Positions 1 to 5,015 are shown, counted from the first letter of the stretch. The stretch is DNA of 5,059 nt from Holosporales bacterium (GCA_003503995.1 DOCA01000182.1:1-5059); one strand, 5' to 3'. Notes: a model not told the origin generated them from the sequence alone. Translations and numbers: made by a program.

Positions 1-1
1 C

Positions 2-472
2 CGATTTTATAGGACCACCTCTCTTGAAGAAAATAGGGCGCAGCTTTTTCGGAATATCTCGACTTGGGAAAAGTTGGTAGTTGCCTCTGCATTGATTCCC
101 TTTTCGCCAGAACAAATTTCTGTGATCGCTCAAAATCAACAAAGGCTTTTTAGAGACGTAATCGGGCATAGAAGTAAGCAATCTATTTTAAAAGCCATTC
201 AAGGGGCAGGGTTAACCTCTGTGCAAATCATTGAATTTGCAGTGGCTCTTGACAGAAATAGAGAGCGTCTTCTTCCAGAAGAAATGTGGGAAGATGTGCG
301 GGTGCCGCTTATTATAGAAATGACTCGGTATACAGGAAGGCAAATTGATTTTATTGCGCAGAACTCGTCGGGGCGGTTTATTAATTTTCTTGGCGTTGGG
401 GTGATTGGTGTACATGTCCGCTTTTTCTTGATTAATTTTATGTCTAATTTTCTTGAACATAGAAGGCCCTAG
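2..472 (+). CDS. 3' end of an unrecognised helical-repeat protein (5' partial)
   Basis: The frame is open from base 2 to the TAG at 470-472 (156 residues). A TTG at 74 could serve as a start, but the open frame and repeat pattern continue upstream of it, so I read this as a gene entering from outside the window. The visible part contains a degenerate repeat of roughly 34-39 residues with the pattern S/T-x-x-Q-I-x-x-I-A-Q-N-x-x-x-R-F. Its QI dipeptides fall at residues 38, 75 and 114 of the fragment, and an earlier partial copy (N-R-A-Q-L-F-R) lies near residues 11-17. Charged and hydrophobic residues alternate as in an alpha-helical solenoid. The last 30 residues are strongly hydrophobic (F-L-G-V-G-V-I-G-V, then F-F-L-I-N-F) and end in a basic tail, possibly a membrane-associated helix. 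I do not recognise a family and propose no function. A terminator-like hairpin follows 50 bp downstream. Confidence 0.7.
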   Translation, partial: RFYRTTSLEENRAQLFRNISTWEKLVVASALIPFSPEQISVIAQNQQRLFRDVIGHRSKQSILKAIQGAGLTSVQIIEFAVALDRNRERLLPEEMWEDVRVPLIIEMTRYTGRQIDFIAQNSSGRFINFLGVGVIGVHVRFFLINFMSNFLEHRRP

Positions 473-522
473 GTATTTTTTCTGTAAATATAGGAAACAC
501 TTTGAGGTCTAGACTGGAACCT

Positions 523-563
523 TTTTGAAAAGACCATATTTCTTTTCAAAAGCCTTTGTTTTT
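523..563 (+). terminator. AT-rich terminator-like hairpin
   Basis: An 11-bp perfect stem (523-533 with 541-551, arm TTTTGAAAAGA) closes a 7-nt loop. It is followed by a T-rich stretch, CCTTTGTTTTT, at 553-563. It lies 50 bp after the stop of the upstream gene and just before the next promoter, so it probably separates the two transcripts. Only two of the eleven pairs are G-C, so efficiency is uncertain. Confidence 0.55.
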
Positions 564-570
564 GAATTTA

Positions 571-599
571 TTGACTTTTTTTGTCAAAACATGTATAAT
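571..599 (+). promoter_or_regulatory. near-consensus sigma-70 promoter
   Basis: A -35 box TTGACT (571-576, 5 of 6 consensus bases) and a perfect -10 box TATAAT (594-599) are separated by exactly 17 bp. Transcription should begin near 606, leaving a leader of about 20-30 nt before the receiver-domain gene. The -35 region also forms a short dyad, TTGAC (571-575) and GTCAA (583-587) around seven T residues, which could be an operator or could be chance. Confidence 0.8.
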
Positions 600-627
600 T
601 AACACATTGTAAAATTCTAATGAGTAT

Positions 628-1158
628 ATGGATATGAAAATTTTTTCTCTTTTTGTGGCTTTAATTCTATCAAGTACGAGTGCTTTTACAAGCGCGCATA
701 ATAAATTAAGTGACTCTGAAGGTGGAGACACTTCCAAGCAAGAACTTCAGAAAATTTTATTTGTGGATGATAGTTTGATGAATAGAAAGGCTTTCTCAAG
801 AGTGCTGAAAATTTCCCTAAAAAAACTTGGTCTTGAAGGTCAGTACCTTGTCGAAACGGCTACAAATGGACAGGAAGCTGTTAATATGGCTGATCAAACG
901 TCCTATAGTCTCATTGTGATGGATATGCAAATGCTTAATATGAATGGTGCAGAAGCAACCTATAAAATCAAACAAACCAGTCCCAAGGCGATTATCATTC
1001 GCTTTTCCACATTGACTGAAGGTGAGGTAGTTGATATTGCTCCAGAAGAAGCGAAAGAAACGATATTACAGTTGTTTTCCGCGGTTCTTAAGAAACCTAC
1101 CAAGCAACAGGCAGTTCAAGATGTTTTAAAAGAATTTCTTCTAAAACAAATTGAATAA
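628..1158 (+). CDS. exported (signal-peptide-bearing) response-regulator receiver domain protein
   Basis: The 176-residue product begins with a typical Sec signal peptide: a lysine at position 4, a hydrophobic core at about 5-16, and a likely cleavage after Ala19 or Ala23. A short linker follows, then a single CheY-like receiver domain from about 42 to 173. The phosphorylation residues are present: the acidic pair Asp47-Asp48 in F-V-D-D-S, the phospho-acceptor Asp99 in V-M-D-M-Q-M-L-N-M-N-G, Ser127/Thr128 at the end of beta-4, and Lys156-Pro157. There is no output domain, so in known families this would be a stand-alone receiver acting by protein contact. Export is the oddity, because histidine kinases phosphorylate receivers in the cytoplasm. 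ATG 628 has a GAG only 3 nt upstream. ATG 634 has the same weak Shine-Dalgarno at a better 9-nt spacing and still keeps the signal peptide. A strong promoter precedes the gene, and it converges on the NamZ-like gene 7 bp away. Confidence 0.85.
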   Translation: MDMKIFSLFVALILSSTSAFTSAHNKLSDSEGGDTSKQELQKILFVDDSLMNRKAFSRVLKISLKKLGLEGQYLVETATNGQEAVNMADQTSYSLIVMDMQMLNMNGAEATYKIKQTSPKAIIIRFSTLTEGEVVDIAPEEAKETILQLFSAVLKKPTKQQAVQDVLKEFLLKQIE

Positions 1159-1165
1159 AATCTGC

Positions 1166-2233
1166 CTAAAAACTCAAGCGAAAGTCAGAATTTCCCAAAA
1201 GGGCATCTATCCAATAGGTGCCTTTTTCTTTATTTTGGACCCATTGAAAATTAGAGTAGGTTTTGGCAAGGGAGCGAATGAGATGAAGTCCGAAATCATA
1301 GCTTTCTAAGTTTTTAAGATCTGTGATTTTGAATTCAATGCCCTGGCACACCTCACCTTGAAAGACGCTGCTTTGGGGGGTAAAGGTGAGGGGGGTGATA
1401 GACAGTCCTTGAATGTTTCCCAATGCTTTAAGGAGTTTTTCTGACTCTAACTGGGGAGCTCCCATAGACATGAAAGGTTTATCTGTTCCACGACCAAGGG
1501 AAACAGTTACGCCTTCTAAGAGGACCAGTCCTGGATAAAGCACTACGGACGTCCAATTTGGTAAAGCTGGAGAGGGAGGAACCCAGCGGTGTTCAAAAGG
1601 ACAAAACTCATCTTCATAGGGAATTACTTTTAGAGACAGGGGGGCTGTTAGAGAGTGGTTATAAGAAAGTAGAAGGTTCCCAATACTCTGCCCATGCTGA
1701 AAGGGAACATTTAAATGTTGTACAATGGATTGAAGGTCAGGGTTAAAAAGAGGACCTTTTTGTGCTTTTCCTAAAGGGTTAGGGCGATCACAAATGAGAA
1801 TCTTGGGCGGTGCTTTTAGGGTTGAAAGATAATCTAAAACCTTGGCACAAGTTGCTGCAAAGGTATAACAGCGGACTCCTACATCTTGGATATCTATGAT
1901 AAGGGTTTCAAGGTTATGAAAGTGAGAGAGGTTTTCTTGAAACAAGGGGCCGTAGAGGCTATAGACATTTTTTTTAAGTTGAGGATCGACCTCGTCAGAG
2001 ACATCTTTTCCATCTTCCCCTTTGGCAGACCAACCATGTTCGGGGGAAAATAAACAGCGAAGATTCTCTTTTAGAACTGCTCCAAGGGCATAAGCCGTTG
2101 GCGTACCTTCAGCTGTAACGGAGGCTTTATTTGTTAAAAGCGCAACGTTTTTGAGTTGTGAGAGAGTTTGGCGTTCTAAAAGAAGAGTATCGATTCCCGT
2201 TTGAGGGAGGCCCTTTGTTAGAACCTCCCTCAT
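1166..2233 (-). CDS. namZ: NamZ-like exo-beta-N-acetylmuramidase (DUF1343, GH171 family)
   Basis: Family NamZ proteins release terminal MurNAc from peptidoglycan fragments during wall turnover and recycling. From ATG 2233 the product has 355 residues. The DUF1343 landmarks appear in order: T-G-I-D near the N-terminus, L-L-T-N-K, F-S-P-E-H-G (about 62-67), I-I-D-I-Q-D-V-G-V-R-C-Y-T (112-124), D-R-P-N-P (149-153), H-G-x-S-I-G (180-185), Y-P-G (233-235), then E-G-V-T-V-S-L-G-R-G-T-D-K-P-F ending at 254, and G-A-P (258-260). I see no signal peptide, unlike secreted members, so a cytoplasmic recycling role is likely. I chose ATG 2233 because family similarity begins there. The frame runs back to TTG 2302, and an AAGGAG at 2299-2294 points at an ATA codon (2287). 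The C-terminus stops soon after L-L-G-N-S-D-F-R, whereas I recall relatives continuing about 30 residues to a Y-L-L-Y-like end. It is translated downstream of the HNH gene. Confidence 0.85.
   Translation of the reverse strand: MREVLTKGLPQTGIDTLLLERQTLSQLKNVALLTNKASVTAEGTPTAYALGAVLKENLRCLFSPEHGWSAKGEDGKDVSDEVDPQLKKNVYSLYGPLFQENLSHFHNLETLIIDIQDVGVRCYTFAATCAKVLDYLSTLKAPPKILICDRPNPLGKAQKGPLFNPDLQSIVQHLNVPFQHGQSIGNLLLSYNHSLTAPLSLKVIPYEDEFCPFEHRWVPPSPALPNWTSVVLYPGLVLLEGVTVSLGRGTDKPFMSMGAPQLESEKLLKALGNIQGLSITPLTFTPQSSVFQGEVCQGIEFKITDLKNLESYDFGLHLIRSLAKTYSNFQWVQNKEKGTYWIDALLGNSDFRLSF
1201..1236 (+). terminator. rho-independent terminator of the receiver-domain gene, inside the convergent gene
   Basis: GGCATCT (1202-1208) pairs with AGGTGCC (1216-1222) using one G-T pair. 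The A1209-T1215 pair closes a 5-nt loop, TCCAA. The stem is followed at once by TTTTTCTTTATTTT (1223-1236). It lies 43 bp past the receiver-gene stop, within the 3' coding part of the minus-strand NamZ-like gene, in the correct orientation to end the plus-strand transcript. Confidence 0.7.
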
Positions 2234-2293
2234 CAGGGTCGACTTGCCCTCTTTTTCGTTGGTTTGATGAGTCCTTTGATATTTTATGGGTCT

Positions 2294-2299
2294 CTCCTT
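2294..2299 (-). promoter_or_regulatory. Shine-Dalgarno AAGGAG overlapping the HNH stop codon
   Basis: Read on the minus strand, AAGGAG begins on the last base of the TGA stop of the HNH gene. Six bases later comes an in-frame ATA (2287-2285), not ATG, GTG or TTG. The first in-frame ATG is at 2233, about 60 nt away. The site argues for translation of the NamZ-like gene from the same mRNA and leaves its true start open. Confidence 0.6.
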
Positions 2300-2703
2300 C
2301 AAGCAGCTTTATTCAGAACCACCCATTCCCACTCGAGCTCATAGGTCTTTGAGTCGAGACGACCTTTGCGTTTGTTGGACTCCCAGTGGAGGGCGCGCAA
2401 GTTCTCAGGTTCGTCAATCTTATGGGCGCCTTGCTCATAAGTGTCTTTCTTGGCAACAGGGCAAATATGATCAATTTCCCAGCCGTGGCGGCTTTCTTGG
2501 CCGTATTCATCTCGGCTAATAATGTGGCCATAGTCATCTAAGCAATAGCTGCCTTCTTTAAATTTTTCTGAGAAAAATTGTAAAGCTGCTTCAATAAGGT
2601 CGTGGTTATGCATTCCCCCACAGGCCTTTGACCAAGCTTGGTCAATTCTATCCTTAGTGAATTTTTCACCTTGGCTTGTGGTTCCTCTGTGTCGATAGGT
2701 CAT
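2299..2703 (-). CDS. HNH endonuclease-family protein
   Basis: The 134-residue product carries an HNH/beta-beta-alpha-metal nuclease core in its C-terminal half: D-E-Y-G (65-68), then G-W-E-I-D-H-I-x-P (74-82), then N-L-R-A-L-H-W-E-S-N-K-R-K-G (101-114). His79, Asn101 and His106/Asn110 are the probable metal-binding and catalytic residues. The usual zinc-binding cysteines of many HNH proteins are absent, as in other small G-W-E-I-D-H-type members. The family cuts DNA or nicks it with a divalent metal; the target here is unknown. The start is ATG 2703, fixed by a perfect AAGGAGG (2715-2709) 5 nt upstream; the longer frame to TTG 2757 has no such site and runs into an inverted repeat. No recombinase, methylase or phage gene is visible nearby. 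It is the first gene of a likely two-gene transcript with the NamZ-like gene. Confidence 0.85.
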   Translation of the reverse strand: MTYRHRGTTSQGEKFTKDRIDQAWSKACGGMHNHDLIEAALQFFSEKFKEGSYCLDDYGHIISRDEYGQESRHGWEIDHICPVAKKDTYEQGAHKIDEPENLRALHWESNKRKGRLDSKTYELEWEWVVLNKAA

Positions 2704-2708
2704 TTTAT

Positions 2709-2715
2709 CCTCCTT
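2709..2715 (-). promoter_or_regulatory. consensus ribosome binding site of the HNH gene
   Basis: AAGGAGG on the minus strand lies 5 nt before ATG 2703. It is the strongest Shine-Dalgarno in the window and decides the HNH start against the longer TTG reading. Confidence 0.8.
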
Positions 2716-2744
2716 CAGTCCGCTTGCTATATTTCTTAAGAGAC

Positions 2745-2848
2745 ATAGTTGATTCAATAAAATCCCAGACGTCGTTTCTGCACTCCTAAACTATGAAGTA
2801 TAGTCGTCGTCGTTGGCGCCTAGACTAGAATTCTATTGAATCGACTAT
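2745..2848. mobile_element. 104-bp MITE-like element with 19-bp terminal inverted repeats
   Basis: Arms 2745-2763 and 2830-2848 are inverted copies matching at 17 of 19 positions, with the core GATTCAATA perfect. The interior (2764-2829) has no reading frame of note. It contains a small hairpin (ACTAT 2790-2794 with ATAGT 2800-2804), a GTC triplet run (2803-2811) and a GGCGCC palindrome (2815-2820). TA dinucleotides occur at both ends (2746-2747 and 2846-2847), compatible with the TA target duplication of IS630/Tc1-type elements, but the inverted match extends past them, so the exact border is unclear. I infer a non-autonomous miniature element. A stable cruciform with a regulatory role is the alternative. 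Its left end lies only 41 bp upstream of the HNH start, so it could influence that promoter. Confidence 0.5.
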
Positions 2849-2979
2849 AGAAATAAATCCAAGAAGACTCTGTTCTGTTTTGCTTTTTTCTTATTCTTCT
2901 TGCCCTCAATATGCGCCCTAAAAATGTCTTTTAACAGTTTGAAAAATAATTTTTTAAGGATTATAATTAAAAGATGTTT

Positions 2980-4392
2980 TTAAGAAAACCATTTCATTAA
3001 AAAACGCACGATCTTATTAGTCTTGGGGCTAAAAAGCTTGGGCGTGAAAAAGCTGCCTGCAACGCGTTTGCTGACTTCTGAGAAGGTTGGATAAGGGGCA
3101 ATAAGAGTCGCAATATCGGCGATTTTTTTCTTTTCTTTCACGGCCAAAACCCACGGTAACAATAAATCACCTGCGTTCTTGCCAACGATGCTGGCGCCCA
3201 AAACCTCGCCATTTTTCTTTGTGGAGATTTTAATGAGGCCGTCGCTTGCGCGTTCTGCCAAGGCTCGGTCGTTTTCTGCAAAGGGCCAACGAAGGGTGCG
3301 GGCATCTGGAAAGCTTTCTAAGGCTTGCTTGTTGCTGAGTCCAACGTGGGCAAGCTCAGGATCACAGTAGGTCACCCAGGGAATAGCAGAAGTATGGATT
3401 TTTGCGGGGAGTTTAAACAGTATATTGCGAATAATAATACCAGCATGATAACTGGCAACGTGGGTAAATTGGTAACCTCCAGTACAATCACCCATGGCAT
3501 AAATATTTTTCTGAGATGTTTGAAGACGAGGGTTAACGCTGATCCCTCGGGGTGTGTGAGCAATCTCAGCAGCCTTAAGATTTAAGCTCTCTAAATTGGC
3601 TTGGCGCCCCGTTGCCACAAGAAGGTGGGAGCCTTTTAATGTAGCGTTGTTGGTTATGACAGAAACGCCGTTGGTTGTTTTGGCGACCTTTTCAACGCGG
3701 GCGTCTTCTAGGATTTTGACCCCTTCTTGGAGGAGATGTTTTTTCACAACCTCAATCAGCTCCGGATCATCTTTTGGGAGAATGCCATGGCTGGTGATAA
3801 CGGTAACTTCTGCGCCAAGACGACGGTGAGCTTGGGCCATTTCTATACCAATGGGACCACCGCCAATTATAAGTAAATGCTTTGGGCATTCCGTCAGATC
3901 AAAGATGGTTTCATTGGTTAAGTAGGGCGTGTTTTCGAGCCCCTTAAGGGGAGGGACAAAGGCAGAGCTCCCCGTTGCAATGACAATATGCCTAGCTTTG
4001 ATAAGCGTATCACCAGCTTGAATAGTATGCTTGTCAACAAAGGAAGCTTCCTTACGAATGACGTGAACACCAAGTTTTTCAAAACGACTCTGAGAGTCAT
4101 TGGGCTCTATTTGTGCCATGACATCGTGAACATGGTTATGAACCGCTTTGAAATCAATGTTTGGTTCTTGAGGGGTGATGCCGAATTTTTGAGAGTGTCG
4201 AAAGGTGTGGGCAACTTTTCCAGCAGCCAAGAGAGCTTTTGAGGGCACACAGCCGTAGTTTAAGCAGTCGCCTCCCATTTTTCCACGCTCGATGAGAGTA
4301 ACGGAAGCTCCCATTTGTGAGGCACCGGCAGCGAGACTTAGACCTCCAGATCCAGCGCCAATGATACAAATATCTGTTAACTGCGTCGTCAT
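2980..4392 (-). CDS. class I pyridine nucleotide-disulfide oxidoreductase (LpdA / mercuric-reductase-like)
   Basis: This 470-residue flavoprotein has the full class I fold. An FAD-binding G-A-G-S-G-G lies at 12-17. The redox-active disulfide is in G-G-D-C-L-N-Y-G-C-V-P-S-K, with Cys43 and Cys48. A-T-G-S-S is at 139-143, the NAD(P)-binding G-G-G-P-I-G-I-E at 177-184, and the second FAD motif Y-A-M-G-D-C at 298-303. A dimerisation domain follows from about 335. The family moves electrons from NAD(P)H through FAD to a disulfide or similar acceptor in the cytoplasm. In dihydrolipoamide dehydrogenase and glutathione reductase, a His before Pro-Thr is the catalytic base. Here the motif is P-Y-P-T-F-S-E (433-439) with Tyr434, which fits the mercuric-reductase-like branch and argues against a true E3 subunit. 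The MerA N-terminal metal domain and C-terminal cysteine pair are absent. The substrate is unknown. An AGGAAGG lies about 12 nt before ATG 4392, a rather long spacing. The last 20 residues form a basic tail. Confidence 0.9.
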   Translation of the reverse strand: MTTQLTDICIIGAGSGGLSLAAGASQMGASVTLIERGKMGGDCLNYGCVPSKALLAAGKVAHTFRHSQKFGITPQEPNIDFKAVHNHVHDVMAQIEPNDSQSRFEKLGVHVIRKEASFVDKHTIQAGDTLIKARHIVIATGSSAFVPPLKGLENTPYLTNETIFDLTECPKHLLIIGGGPIGIEMAQAHRRLGAEVTVITSHGILPKDDPELIEVVKKHLLQEGVKILEDARVEKVAKTTNGVSVITNNATLKGSHLLVATGRQANLESLNLKAAEIAHTPRGISVNPRLQTSQKNIYAMGDCTGGYQFTHVASYHAGIIIRNILFKLPAKIHTSAIPWVTYCDPELAHVGLSNKQALESFPDARTLRWPFAENDRALAERASDGLIKISTKKNGEVLGASIVGKNAGDLLLPWVLAVKEKKKIADIATLIAPYPTFSEVSKRVAGSFFTPKLFSPKTNKIVRFLMKWFS

Positions 4393-4520
4393 GACTTTGA
4401 TCAGCCTTCCTGTTTTTTAATCATGTGTTCTTTTAAGGGTATCAGATTTTAAAAAAGCGGGGCAGGGGAAAAAGAAAGGCGTTAATAGAGTAGGGAGAGA
4501 ATCTTCAAGGAAGCCTGTAC

Positions 4521-4546
4521 AAGAGTTTTTTGCAGAGGCTCCTATA
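4521..4546. repeat. left arm of a 26-bp inverted repeat flanking the small exported gene
   Basis: The arm runs from AAGAGT to GGCTCCTATA and matches the reverse complement of 5003-5028 at 25 of 26 positions; the only difference is T4527. It lies in the spacer between the divergent oxidoreductase and the small exported gene. Read on the plus strand in one frame it encodes E-F-F-A-E-A-P-I-S and then stops, with no start codon upstream. Confidence 0.75.
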
Positions 4547-4552
4547 AGTTAA

Positions 4553-4597
4553 TTGTTCCTTAATTCTTTTCCTATATCATTACATTGTAATGATATA
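4553..4597 (+). promoter_or_regulatory. candidate promoter with a perfect palindromic operator
   Basis: Bases 4573-4584 and 4586-4597 are exact inverted copies (arm TATATCATTACA) around a single central T, a 25-bp perfect palindrome. A -10-like TATCAT (4575-4580, 5 of 6) lies within its left arm, 16 bp after a weak -35-like TTGTTC (4553-4558). A protein bound at the palindrome would cover the promoter. Size and symmetry resemble operators of dimeric repressors such as the Fur/Zur family, but I cannot name the regulator from the sequence. The palindrome ends 12 bp before the start codon. Confidence 0.6.
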
Positions 4598-4609
4598 TGG
4601 GAGATTAAA

Positions 4610-4918
4610 ATGTTTTTAAGACTGTCTATTTTTATCACTTCTTTTTTGATGCTAGCCTCAATTGAGGGAGGGCAAGCTGCTCGTATTCCACTAAATGAAA
4701 TTAAAAATGATACAGGAGTGCGGCTTAATTTGGACTTTAAAATTGTTGGAATTAGTAAGTATCATAAGACGCTTCAAACAGAAGAAACTTGGAAATTCAC
4801 GCATAAATGGGCTCAAAATCAGCTAGAGGTTGTCCCAGGAACCTCCTATGAGGTTTGTGGTCATCCATGGCAGGGGGGAAAGAAGTCTGCTGCCCTGATA
4901 AACTTGGCAGAAATTTGA
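4610..4918 (+). CDS. small exported protein of unknown function, probably frameshifted at its 3' end
   Basis: Start ATG 4610 is preceded by GGGAG at 4599-4603 with 6-nt spacing, which favours it over the upstream TTG 4553 that runs through the palindrome. The 102-residue product has a signal peptide: Arg4, a hydrophobic core at about 5-17, and likely cleavage after G-Q-A at 23. The mature part of about 79 residues looks beta-rich, with three tryptophans (61, 67, 87) and a single cysteine (83), and has no motif I recognise. After a run of six G bases (4873-4878) the frame reads K-K-S-A-A-L-I-N-L-A-E-I and stops. The -1 frame instead continues to TAG 4993-4995 and would give 128 residues with four cysteines (83, 94, 95, 120), a more natural composition for an exported protein. 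The short product may therefore be a broken or alternative form. The gene lies between 26-bp inverted repeats and behind a palindromic operator. Confidence 0.65.
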   Translation: MFLRLSIFITSFLMLASIEGGQAARIPLNEIKNDTGVRLNLDFKIVGISKYHKTLQTEETWKFTHKWAQNQLEVVPGTSYEVCGHPWQGGKKSAALINLAEI

Positions 4919-4995
4919 AATCTAATGTCGCCTTAAAATTCCAAAGATACGGCGATGACTTTGTCTGTTATTTAAAGGAAATCCCGATTAAATAG
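4876..4995 (+). other. -1 frameshift site and open extension of the small exported gene
   Basis: In the zero frame the heptamer G-GGA-AAG (4876-4882) has the X-XXY-YYZ form and is identical to the slippery site of phage lambda G/GT; it overlaps the G6 run. Seven bases later CTGCC (4890-4894) can pair with GGCAG (4906-4910), a weak stem. After a -1 slip, 37 sense codons from 4882 to 4992 are open and then TAG follows. The extension includes E-V-C-C-P-D-K-L-G-R and D-D-F-V-C-Y-L-K-E-I-P-I-K. A one-base indel in the G run, real or from sequencing, would give the same picture. Confidence 0.5.
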
Positions 4996-5015
4996 AGGCC
5001 CCTATAGGAGCCTCT
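4994..5015. terminator. hairpin after the extended reading frame
   Basis: AGAGGC (4994-4999) pairs with GCCTCT (5010-5015). After one mismatch, CC (5001-5002) pairs with GG (5007-5008) around TATA. The stem overlaps the TAG of the -1 frame extension and could end that transcript. However, the following bases GCAAAAGACTCTTTT contain no immediate T run, so it is a weak terminator candidate. It shares sequence with the right inverted-repeat arm. Confidence 0.3.

Noticed and set aside
1123..1147. 25-bp imperfect AT palindrome at the 3' end of the receiver gene, considered as terminator of the minus-strand NamZ-like gene
   Set aside because: It has one mismatch, a one-base centre and no T tract after it on the minus strand. 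It is AT-only apart from a few pairs and lies in coding sequence.
1558..1746. 62-codon plus-strand open frame within the NamZ-like gene
   Set aside because: It lies opposite a gene with clear family motifs, has no ribosome binding site, and its translation shows no recognisable protein.
2704..2757. 18-residue N-terminal extension of the HNH protein from TTG 2757
   Set aside because: The consensus AAGGAGG lies inside this extension, 5 nt before ATG 2703, and the extension runs into the inverted repeat at 2745-2763.
2745..2848. CRISPR or tRNA-like structure in the inverted-repeat element
   Set aside because: There are no direct repeats with spacers, and no cloverleaf or CCA end; the symmetry is purely inverted.
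2849..2979. spacer downstream of the oxidoreductase searched for a terminator or small gene
   Set aside because: It is AT-rich with only a 7-bp AAGAAGA/TCTTCTT pairing across a 27-nt loop. There is no GC hairpin with a T tract and no convincing reading frame.
3179..4242. several plus-strand open frames of 60-86 codons across the oxidoreductase gene
   Set aside because: They are antisense shadows of a well-supported 470-residue flavoprotein and lack start signals.
4419..4552. plus-strand open frame of about 44 codons ending E-F-F-A-E-A-P-I-S
   Set aside because: It has no ATG, GTG or TTG in frame and is K/R-rich low-complexity. I kept it only as part of the inverted-repeat observation.
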